Positions 1-4,910 of a stretch of DNA of 5,273 nucleotides are shown here, piece by piece. Both the position numbers and the translations under genes were made by a program. A model generated the notes under the pieces. The model saw only the letters and a program-made list of their open reading frames with translations. It searched no databases and had not been told where the DNA came from. The stretch comes from an uncultured Eubacteriales bacterium (lineage in GTDB: Bacteria; Bacillota; Clostridia; Oscillospirales; Acutalibacteraceae): assembly GCA_934702115.1 (NCBI GenBank), contig CAKUYF010000064.1:1-5273 (forward strand). Reading direction: 5' to 3'. Each line of letters begins with the position of its first letter. Position 1 is the first letter of the stretch.

Positions 1-239
1 AGAAAATACTCACCTGTAATACTTTCATCTAGACTCCGAGTAGCATACTTTTTTAATTTATTCATTGCTTCTTCTTTCGTAAGTGATATACCATGAAACT
101 TCCAAAACATCCCTTCAGGATTTGTTATAGTAGGGCATCCACTGCATACCCACAATCCCTCTACGCCCATAACATCATCTATTACAATTTGCCCACCCGA
201 AACTGGTTCTAATTCATTATTATTTAATTCATTATTCAC
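1..239 (-). CDS. Partial small protein with double-glycine leader (3' end beyond window)
   Basis: This is a 79-codon 5' fragment that runs off the window edge. It starts at a GTG (239-237), chosen because a clear AGGAGTGA ribosome binding site lies six bases upstream and a near-perfect promoter lies above that. Residues 1-16 (MNNELNNNELEPVSGG) fit the double-glycine leader consensus: L at -12, E-L at -8/-7, V at -4 and G-G at -2/-1. In known families such leaders are cut after the second Gly by C39-peptidase ABC exporters. The downstream part, from Gln17, has a C-x-x-C pair (Cys32, Cys35), an aromatic WKFHG stretch, and a charged Lys/Glu-rich segment that is probably helical. I do not recognise the family of the mature part. 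It could be a bacteriocin-like or signalling peptide, another exported RiPP-type precursor, or an unrelated protein with a chance match. That it is a gene is quite sure; its function is open. Confidence 0.7.
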   Translation of the reverse strand, partial: MNNELNNNELEPVSGGQIVIDDVMGVEGLWVCSGCPTITNPEGMFWKFHGISLTKEEAMNKLKKYATRSLDESITGEYF

Positions 240-274
240 TAAAAATCACTCCTATATAATTTTTACTTATACAA

Positions 275-303
275 ATTATATACACTCTAACTGTAATAGT
301 CAA
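275..303 (-). promoter_or_regulatory. Sigma-A promoter of the double-glycine peptide gene
   Basis: Read on the minus strand, TTGACT (303-298) is followed by a 17-base spacer and TATAAT (280-275). That is one mismatch to the vegetative consensus with ideal spacing. The expected transcript start is near 268, giving a leader of about 29 bases that contains the AGGAGTGA ribosome binding site (near 253-246) before the GTG start at 239. No operator is obvious. Confidence 0.8.
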
Positions 304-444
304 GTAAAACTTTATATCTAAATAGTAAAATCTATCTTTCAATGCAGATTTATAAATTATAATTAATTCTAGAAAATAATCTAAATTATTCTAAAATTGA
401 TAAGTTTAATTATAAAATTTAAAAGAGCTATTTTTCATTTGTTT
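304..444. other. Divergent intergenic region, very A+T-rich
   Basis: This is the upstream half of the gap of about 270 bases between the minus-strand peptide gene and the plus-strand ATPase gene. I see no coding sequence in it. One imperfect inverted repeat stands out: TAGAA-aa-TAAT (370-380) pairs with ATTA-TTCTA (385-393) across a four-base loop, and it overlaps the palindrome TTCTAGAA (367-374). In sequence this A+T-rich such an element may be chance. If real, it would be a candidate regulator site between the two divergent promoters. Confidence 0.3.
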
Positions 445-473
445 TTCAATCATAAAACGTAACACCATATAAT
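445..473 (+). promoter_or_regulatory. Possible weak promoter of the P-loop ATPase gene
   Basis: A perfect -10 hexamer TATAAT lies at 468-473, 39 bases before the chosen ATG at 513. The matching -35 position (TTCAAT, 445-450, 17-base spacer) keeps only three of six consensus bases. This may be a weak or activator-dependent promoter, or one read by another sigma factor. The hexamer alone is weak evidence in A+T-rich DNA. Confidence 0.35.
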
Positions 474-512
474 TTAAACTCATATTATGATAAAAAAGGA
501 GTGAATTTATAT

Positions 513-1604
513 ATGAAAAATAACTTTTGTGCCCCCGAATTTTTCCTAGGAGCTAATACTCCATACGGATTTTTTTCGCTATTTAACCAACTATACACCC
601 CCGGAACAAACTGGTTTTGTCATATCCTAAAGGGCGGACCCGGAACTGGGAAATCTACACTTATGAAAAACTTAGCTCAAAAAGCTTCAAAAAAAAATTT
701 AAAACATGAAATAATAAGATGCTCCTCAGATCCCCAGTCTTTAGATGCATTAATTTTAACAGACTTAAATAAATGTATAGTAGACGGAACAGCACCACAC
801 GTAATAGATCCTATTTACCCCGGAATATCAGATGAAATTGTTAATTTAGGAGAATTTTGGGATGCTAAAGTTCTTCAAGAAAAAAAAGAAAAAATCATTC
901 CTATATTCAAAGAAAACTCTAGACTTCATCAAATGTCAAAACAATTTTTGTCCACTTTTGGATGTGCGTACAATGTAATTTATCGTTTGATACAGGAAAG
1001 TATTTATTTAGATAAACTCAATAATTTTTGTAAAAGTACTTCTAAAAAGTTAATTAAAAAAATTCCTTCAGAAAATAAAAAAGAAAAATTAAGATTTATA
1101 AGCTCCGTTACACCTGAAGGATATATATTTATCTCTAAAACACTTGAAAATTTATGCAAAAAAATTTTTATAATTGATGATCCATATGGTGTAGTTGGAA
1201 ATCTGATACTTCAGAGCCTAAGGATTCATGCCCTAAACCTTAATCATGAAATAATAACCTGCCCTTCTCCATTTTCACCTTCTAACAATCTTGAAACACT
1301 GTTATTACCTGACTTAAAATTGGGATTCGTAGTGAAAAATCAATTTTTACCCTCTGGCACTTTTAAATCTCTTAACATTGAACACAAAGTCATACATACT
1401 AAAAGGTTTATGGACAGAGAAAAATTATTAAATAATAAGAATTTAATCAATTTTAATACTAAAATATGTAAAGAATTTCTCTTCGAATCTTCAAATACAC
1501 TCTTTAAAGCAAAAAAAGTCCATGATGAAATAGAAGCAATTTATAGTGAATCTATGAATTATTCTAAAGTAAATAAAATTACCCAAAAGCTAATAAGCTT
1601 TTAG
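513..1604 (+). CDS. PRK06851-type P-loop ATPase with a degenerate second half
   Basis: A 363-residue predicted cytosolic nucleoside-triphosphatase of unknown role. ATG 513 is chosen because AAGGAG (496-501) overlaps the alternative in-frame GTG at 501, which therefore cannot be the start. The protein is an internal duplication. The N-half has TPxG (16-19), a full Walker A (GGPGTGKST, 41-49), KHEIIRCSSD (64-73) and a Walker-B-like strand with DGTAPH (91-96). The C-half repeats the layout: TPEG (200-203), NHEIITCPSP (244-253) and LLLPDL (263-268). At the Walker A position it reads DDPYGVVGN (222-230), so the Lys and Ser are gone and the C-half should not hydrolyse ATP. A charged helical linker (about 120-195) joins the halves. 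The resemblance to the PRK06851 family is from memory of its GGPGxGKS and DGTAPHxxDP motifs. It lies between two peptide genes, divergent from one and convergent with the other. No partner is evident. Confidence 0.85.
   Translation: MKNNFCAPEFFLGANTPYGFFSLFNQLYTPGTNWFCHILKGGPGTGKSTLMKNLAQKASKKNLKHEIIRCSSDPQSLDALILTDLNKCIVDGTAPHVIDPIYPGISDEIVNLGEFWDAKVLQEKKEKIIPIFKENSRLHQMSKQFLSTFGCAYNVIYRLIQESIYLDKLNNFCKSTSKKLIKKIPSENKKEKLRFISSVTPEGYIFISKTLENLCKKIFIIDDPYGVVGNLILQSLRIHALNLNHEIITCPSPFSPSNNLETLLLPDLKLGFVVKNQFLPSGTFKSLNIEHKVIHTKRFMDREKLLNNKNLINFNTKICKEFLFESSNTLFKAKKVHDEIEAIYSESMNYSKVNKITQKLISF
1585..1602. terminator. Possible bidirectional hairpin between convergent genes
   Basis: AAAAGCT (1585-1591), loop AATA, and AGCTTTT (1596-1602) form a perfect 7-bp stem that ends on the ATPase stop codon. 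Because the arms carry A4 and T4, the element reads as a short stem with a T-run on both strands. It could serve the plus-strand ATPase gene and the minus-strand peptide unit that ends at 1629. The stem has only two G-C pairs, so it would be a weak terminator and may be chance. I found no better terminator for either gene. Confidence 0.3.
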
Positions 1605-1628
1605 GCAAAACAATGTAATAAAATTCCC

Positions 1629-1817
1629 TTACTTTTCTTCTGGTGGCTTTGGTTTTGTATTAGGACTGTACTTAAACGGAATATTAAAGCAACCGTCTCC
1701 AGATGTAAATTCATTATGAACAATTGCCAAACTGGATAGCACAGTACAAGTGGAAAGAAAAAATTTCGAAGAAACTACCATACTATTCCAAACTCGCTTC
1801 ATTGAATTCATTTCCAT
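1629..1817 (-). CDS. 62-aa peptide, candidate AgrD-like autoinducer precursor
   Basis: A small secreted-peptide candidate, second gene of a two-peptide unit. The start at 1817 is supported by AAAGGAG eight bases upstream (1832-1826). The layout is a short basic N-terminus (Lys7, Arg8), a hydrophobic amphipathic segment (about 13-33, with Cys24), a short linker with SGDG (39-42), then CFNIPF (43-48) and a hydrophilic proline-rich tail, SPNTKPKPPEEK (51-62). That order matches AgrD precursors of cyclic thiolactone or lactone autoinducers, in which AgrB removes a charged Pro/Glu tail and the Cys closes a ring of about five residues. Cys43 would be the ring residue. No conserved AgrD sequence beyond the layout is certain, and no AgrB or AgrC/AgrA gene lies in the window. 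Alternatives are a bacteriocin precursor, a small membrane peptide or a toxin. That it is a real gene is likely; the family is a moderate guess. Confidence 0.6.
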   Translation of the reverse strand: MEMNSMKRVWNSMVVSSKFFLSTCTVLSSLAIVHNEFTSGDGCFNIPFKYSPNTKPKPPEEK

Positions 1818-1835
1818 TAATAATTCTCCTTTTCT

Positions 1836-1940
1836 TTAAAATCCAAGAATTCCCATTATCATATTCATAAAAGCTTTGCCGTCAGCGTAAAACTTGTCTG
1901 CATCACATATGAACTTAGCTAAAAAATAGATTGTTTGCAT
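1836..1940 (-). CDS. 34-aa hydrophobic microprotein, first gene of the peptide unit
   Basis: The start at 1940 has a good ribosome binding site (GAGGAG, 1956-1951) ten bases upstream, and an in-frame TAG (1943-1941) directly before it rules out a longer protein. The sequence begins MQTIYFLAKFICDADKFYAD and continues to a very hydrophobic C-terminus (MNMIMGILGF, residues 25-34). It has one Cys (12), three Lys and three Asp, giving an aromatic, amphipathic peptide with no obvious signal peptide or double-Gly motif. The stop is 18 bases before the 62-aa gene, so the two are probably co-transcribed from the promoter at 2020-2048. I do not recognise it. It could be a membrane-active peptide of the phenol-soluble-modulin or leaderless-bacteriocin kind, a co-signal, or a leader peptide affecting translation of the next gene. 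Its short length means coding status rests on the RBS, promoter and gene spacing. Confidence 0.55.
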   Translation of the reverse strand: MQTIYFLAKFICDADKFYADGKAFMNMIMGILGF

Positions 1941-2019
1941 CTATTAACTGCTCCTCTCTTGAATTATTAACTTTAATTTATGTACACTTTAAATATATCA
2001 TAAAATATATAGTAAGTAA

Positions 2020-2048
2020 ATTATAACTATAAATGTACCGTATGTCAA
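2020..2048 (-). promoter_or_regulatory. Perfect-consensus sigma-A promoter of the peptide unit
   Basis: On the minus strand, TTGACA (2048-2043), a 17-base spacer and TATAAT (2025-2020) match the consensus at all twelve positions. Transcription should start near 2013, giving a 5' UTR of about 70 bases before the 34-aa gene. A consensus this strong means a high basal level unless it is repressed. The adjacent 13-bp tandem repeat (2056-2081) and the loosely palindromic A+T-rich stretch just below the start (about 1985-2012) are the only visible places for a regulator to bind. Confidence 0.85.
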
Positions 2049-2055
2049 TTATTTT

Positions 2056-2081
2056 TTAAAAATTAATGTTAAAAATTAATG
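2056..2081. repeat. Perfect 13-bp tandem repeat upstream of the peptide promoter
   Basis: TTAAAAATTAATG occurs twice head to tail without mismatch (2056-2068 and 2069-2081), just upstream of the -35 box of the minus-strand peptide promoter, at roughly -43 to -68 from the predicted start. Direct repeats at this distance are typical for response regulators of the LytTR class (AgrA, PlnC, ComE) that control peptide genes, though their repeat period is usually longer than 13 bp. The minus-strand core ACATTAAT is loosely like the PlnC-type box. It could equally act as an A+T-rich UP element, or be a replication-slippage duplication. Confidence 0.75.
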
Positions 2082-2102
2082 CGTATTTCGCTTTGTATTT
2101 TG

Positions 2103-2471
2103 TTATACATCCATTATTTTTAAAAATTCATATAGTCTATTGACATTTTTAGTAAGATATAAATAACCAAACAATGCCTCTAATCCAGTAGCTCTCCTAT
2201 ACGTACTAACAGAGGCATTTTTGGGTTTTCTATTACTTTTAAGATTTCTTCCTCTTTTATATATTACAAGCTCTTCAGGCGTTAAAATACTTTCTATCTT
2301 GCTTAATACATCGGACTGTGCAGTGCAACACACCGTTTTCATCTTAATGTTATTAAGTATGCCCAATTTATCCGAATACTTCGATACAATCCTTTCTCTT
2401 ACCATTAATTCATAAACTGCATCTCCTAAAAATGCTAATTTCCCAGCATCCATTTGAAAGGCGCTTTCCAT
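2103..2471 (-). CDS. mrnC: Mini-ribonuclease III
   Basis: A 122-residue RNase III-type catalytic domain with no double-stranded-RNA-binding domain, as in Mini-III. In Firmicutes this dimeric enzyme matures the ends of 23S rRNA, aided by L3. The family signatures are LAFLGDAVYEL (12-22) with catalytic Asp17, the RGRN motif (73-76) with its Lys/Arg-rich loop, and TYRRATGLEALFGYLYL (90-106) with catalytic Glu98. The N-terminus is a few residues shorter than I recall for Bacillus Mini-III. ATG 2471 is the only ordinary start, because an in-frame stop lies at 2498-2496; the ribosome binding site is weak (GGAAAGAAGAG). It follows obgE after 39 bases in the same direction and is probably co-transcribed, linking rRNA processing to 50S assembly. 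In Bacillus it sits near cysS, so its place after obgE is a lineage feature. No convincing terminator follows, so read-through toward the peptide unit is possible. Confidence 0.93.
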   Translation of the reverse strand: MESAFQMDAGKLAFLGDAVYELMVRERIVSKYSDKLGILNNIKMKTVCCTAQSDVLSKIESILTPEELVIYKRGRNLKSNRKPKNASVSTYRRATGLEALFGYLYLTKNVNRLYEFLKIMDV

Positions 2472-2510
2472 TATTAAAAACTCTTCTTTCCAAATTTATT
2501 TACGAATGGT

Positions 2511-3785
2511 TTATTCAAAAAATTCAAATTCGATTCCTTCTAAATTTACTGTATCTCCTTGTTTAATACCTGATTTTTTCAGTGCTTCAGTCAGACCAGA
2601 TTTAGTAATGAAATTTTGAAAATAGAGCATAGAATAATAATCTTCAAAGTTAACCGATCCTATGAGTTTTTTGATCCAAGGAGCTTTGACTACGTACTGT
2701 CCTTTTACCTTTTCGATGTCAATCTTACTCTCCGAAACTTCCAAATCTAAATCAGAACTTTCTTCTTCAGAAGCAAATAAATTATTTAAAGGTAAAGTGC
2801 TTAATTTTTCAGCGATATAATCAAGCATTTCTTTTGTCCCTATAGATGAAGCGGCTGAAAGCGATAAATAGTCATAGCCTTTACTCTCAACATAACTTTT
2901 AAACTTATCTATACTTTCAGGAGAAGCAATATCACATTTATTTCCTACTACTAACATAGGTCTATTTAAAAGCTCAGAATTAAATTTTTCCAGCTCTAAA
3001 TTTATTTTATCAAAGTCTTCACAAGGCTCTCTTCCTTCGCTTCCTGAAACGTCTACTACGTGAACTAGCATCCTACATCTTTCAATATGACGTAAAAATT
3101 GATGTCCGAGCCCTATGCCTTTCCATGCACCCTCTATTAATCCAGGAATATCCGCCATTACAAAAGAAAAATCTTCTTTATATTTTATAACTCCTAAAAT
3201 AGGCGAAAGCGTAGTAAAGTGATAATTAGCTATTTGAGGTTTTGCTTCACTGCATACTGAGATTATTGTTGACTTCCCTACGTTTGGATAACCTACCAAA
3301 CCTACATCAGCTAACAGCTTTAACTCTAATTTGATTCTTAATTCCTTTCCCTCTTCACCGGGTTTAGAAAATTTTGGAGACTGTCTTACAGGATTAGAAA
3401 AATTCATATTTCCTGCGCCTCCGCGACCACCCTGAGCTACAACATATTCTTTATTTTCTTCTGAAACATCAAATATAATTTTTCCTGTTTCCTTATTTTT
3501 TACCAATGTTCCGTAAGGTACCTTTATTATTAAGTCATCACCTTTTTTTCCTGTACGTTTACCGGAAGAACCGTTTTGACCGTTTTGAGCAAAAAATTTT
3601 TTCTTATATCTGAAATTAGAAAGTGTTGAAAGATTATTATCCGCAATAAATATTACTGATCCTCCGCGACCGCCATTACCTCCATCAGGTCCTCCGGTAG
3701 ACGTATATTTATCTCTATGAAAAGATACTGCCCCATCTCCGCCTTTACCCGATCTAATCGTTATTTCAGCTATATCTACAAACAT
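2511..3785 (-). CDS. obgE: GTPase Obg/CgtA, 50S assembly factor
   Basis: A 424-residue Obg GTPase needed for late 50S assembly and linked to (p)ppGpp and stress signalling. The glycine-rich Obg fold fills residues 1-157. The G domain has G1 GYPNVGKST (165-173), G2 TT (191-192), G3 DIPG (212-215), G4 NKCD (282-285) and G5 SAAS (310-313). An acidic linker (about 339-354) leads to the C-terminal OCT domain (355-424), ending EFEFFE as is usual. ATG 3785 is preferred over ATG 3791: GAGGTG (3799-3794) is eight bases from 3785 but only two from 3791, and family members start MFVD. A Trp (221) sits in the switch II region EGAWKGIGLG, where small residues are more common from memory. Both MnmE-like and YchF GTPases are excluded by the Obg fold. 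A terminator stands between rpmA and this gene, so it may depend on read-through or on a promoter I could not identify. Confidence 0.97.
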   Translation of the reverse strand: MFVDIAEITIRSGKGGDGAVSFHRDKYTSTGGPDGGNGGRGGSVIFIADNNLSTLSNFRYKKKFFAQNGQNGSSGKRTGKKGDDLIIKVPYGTLVKNKETGKIIFDVSEENKEYVVAQGGRGGAGNMNFSNPVRQSPKFSKPGEEGKELRIKLELKLLADVGLVGYPNVGKSTIISVCSEAKPQIANYHFTTLSPILGVIKYKEDFSFVMADIPGLIEGAWKGIGLGHQFLRHIERCRMLVHVVDVSGSEGREPCEDFDKINLELEKFNSELLNRPMLVVGNKCDIASPESIDKFKSYVESKGYDYLSLSAASSIGTKEMLDYIAEKLSTLPLNNLFASEEESSDLDLEVSESKIDIEKVKGQYVVKAPWIKKLIGSVNFEDYYSMLYFQNFITKSGLTEALKKSGIKQGDTVNLEGIEFEFFE

Positions 3786-3845
3786 ATTCATCCCACCTCG
3801 TTTTTAATTATTGTTTTTCTAGAAATTTATTTTATTCACTAAAAA

Positions 3846-3881
3846 ACACATTAACGAAAGCGGATCTGAATTTAGATCCGC
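3846..3881 (-). terminator. Rho-independent terminator/attenuator after rpmA
   Basis: On the minus strand, GCGGATCT (3881-3874), loop AAATTC and AGATCCGC (3867-3860) form a perfect 8-bp stem, five of the eight pairs G-C, followed by TTTCGTTAATG and a T6 run a little further on. The hairpin is strong, but the first T tract is broken by CG, so termination may be partial. This would set a high rplU-rpmA level and a lower obgE-mrnC level from one promoter. Confidence 0.7.
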
Positions 3882-3913
3882 CTTAAATTTATTCTAAGTA
3901 ATATTCAAAATTA

Positions 3914-3967
3914 GAGAAACCAACCCAAATCCCATTAGTGAAAATGGAATATAGCAAAAACTTTCTC
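3914..3967 (-). other. Possible structured 3' UTR of the rpmA transcript
   Basis: Between the rpmA stop and the terminator, two nested inverted repeats are visible: an outer GAGAAA/TTTCTC pair (3914-3919 with 3962-3967) and an inner CCATT/AATGG pair (3932-3936 with 3943-3947). They are short and separated by unpaired bases. I see no gene in 3792-3977. This may be a stabilising 3' structure or chance. Confidence 0.25.
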
Positions 3968-3977
3968 AAAAATTCAG

Positions 3978-4253
3978 TTAAGCATAAACACTTACGCACT
4001 TACGGTCGCGACCTAATCTTTCAAATTTTACTTTTCCATCTACTAAAGCAAATAAGCTATCATCAGATCCGCGTCCTACATTGTGTCCAGGATGTATTTT
4101 AGTTCCACGCTGTTTAACCAGAATATTCCCCGCACGTACCGTTTGACCATCAGCACGCTTTACTCCAAGACGTTTAGATTCAGAATCACGGCCATTCTTA
4201 GTTGATCCCATACCTTTCTTATGAGCAAAAAGTTGGATATTTAAATTTAGCAC
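3978..4253 (-). CDS. rpmA: 50S ribosomal protein L27, Prp-cleaved type
   Basis: L27 sits at the peptidyl-transferase centre of the large subunit. With the GTG at 4253 the protein has 91 residues and begins MLNLNIQLFAHKKG, matching the ten-residue leader of Firmicute L27. The leader LNxQxFA is removed after Ala10 by the protease Prp so that the mature N-terminus (HKKG) reaches the active site. The body shows the family core GSTKNGRDSESKRLGVKRAD, then RQ-type RGTKIHPGxNVGRG and KFERLGRDRK, ending VSVYA. An in-frame GTG one codon upstream (4256) is also possible, adding one Val. GGAGGTG (4267-4261) lies inside the last codons of prp, nine bases from 4253 and six from 4256, so translation is likely coupled to prp. 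The prp stop (4258) is four bases away. Terminator 3846-3881 closes this part of the operon. Confidence 0.97.
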   Translation of the reverse strand: MLNLNIQLFAHKKGMGSTKNGRDSESKRLGVKRADGQTVRAGNILVKQRGTKIHPGHNVGRGSDDSLFALVDGKVKFERLGRDRKCVSVYA

Positions 4254-4257
4254 CACC

Positions 4258-4584
4258 CTACACCTCCATATAACTTACTTTAATATGTTTTGAATAAGCT
4301 TCTTCAAGCATCAGCAAATGCATTTTTAAACCTTCAAAAATTAAACCGCATCTACCAATCTCATTATACGGAACGGATACATACATAGAGCCACATTTCT
4401 CATTTATATCAATTTCAGCATTGACTTTCAAGAGCTCCGTAATAATATTCGCAGCCATATACACTGCTGAAGAAACTGCTGAACATACTATATCTTTTCC
4501 ATGCTCCGAATAATTCGCATGACCCGTTATATTAAATCCTATAATCTCACCTGAATTTAAAGTGAGAAACTTAGCTTTTATCAT
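4258..4584 (-). CDS. prp: Ribosomal-processing cysteine protease Prp (YsxB)
   Basis: A 108-residue cysteine protease that removes the N-terminal extension of L27 in Firmicutes and related bacteria. The catalytic dyad is visible at the positions known from staphylococcal Prp: His22 in GHANYSEHGKD (21-31) and Cys34 in IVCSAVSSAV (32-41). A helix (about 33-54) and the later strand SMYVSVPYN (46 residues before the end) fit the compact fold. The gene lies between rplU and rpmA, 17 bases after rplU, as in other Firmicutes, and its substrate is encoded immediately downstream with a matching QLFA-HKKG site. No clear ribosome binding site precedes the ATG at 4584 (only A+T-rich sequence with TAAG), in contrast to the strong sites of its neighbours. 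Translation may therefore depend on coupling to rplU and be lower, sensible for an enzyme among ribosomal proteins. Confidence 0.95.
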   Translation of the reverse strand: MIKAKFLTLNSGEIIGFNITGHANYSEHGKDIVCSAVSSAVYMAANIITELLKVNAEIDINEKCGSMYVSVPYNEIGRCGLIFEGLKMHLLMLEEAYSKHIKVSYMEV

Positions 4585-4601
4585 AATATAACTTATTTTT
4601 C

Positions 4602-4910
4602 TTAAAAACTTATTTTTTCTATTTGCACTTTTGAATAAAGCTGTCTATGTCCTAACTTACGTTTGCAGCTTTTCTTTGGCTTATAAGTAAATACTGTTAT
4701 CTTTTTGCCTTTGCCGTTCTTCAAAATTTTTCCGCTTACAGATGCAGAACTAATTACAGGATTACCTACATGAAACCCTTTTTCATCTTGTCCTGCAATA
4801 ACCTCAAAGCTAACTTCAGTATTTTCAACTGCATCCAGTTTCTCTACGTAGATAACATCACCTACAGAAACCTTATATTGCTTACCACCGGTTTTTATAA
4901 CTGCGTACAT
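4602..4910 (-). CDS. rplU: 50S ribosomal protein L21
   Basis: A 102-residue large-subunit protein that binds 23S rRNA, of normal family length. The N-terminus MYAVIKTGGKQY and the basic C-terminal stretch YKPKKSCKRKLGHRQ with YSKVQIEKI are canonical for L21. It is the first gene of the rplU-prp-rpmA operon, with its own promoter (5003-5031) and a structured 5' UTR. The ribosome binding site AAGGAG (4918-4913) is only two bases from the ATG, unusually close. No other start fits the family N-terminus, so initiation may be inefficient by default or tuned by the leader structure. Confidence 0.97.
   Translation of the reverse strand: MYAVIKTGGKQYKVSVGDVIYVEKLDAVENTEVSFEVIAGQDEKGFHVGNPVISSASVSGKILKNGKGKKITVFTYKPKKSCKRKLGHRQLYSKVQIEKISF

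Noticed and set aside
501..512. GTG at 501 as start of the ATPase gene
   Set aside because: The GTG overlaps the AAGGAG ribosome binding site itself; ATG 513 has the correct spacing.
2048..2102. Terminator for mrnC
   Set aside because: Only GCG-aaata-CGC and A+T repeats are present. There is no stable stem followed by a T tract.
2221..2415. Plus-strand open frame of 64 codons
   Set aside because: It lies wholly antisense to the well-supported mrnC coding region and has no ribosome binding site or recognisable features, so it is a shadow frame.
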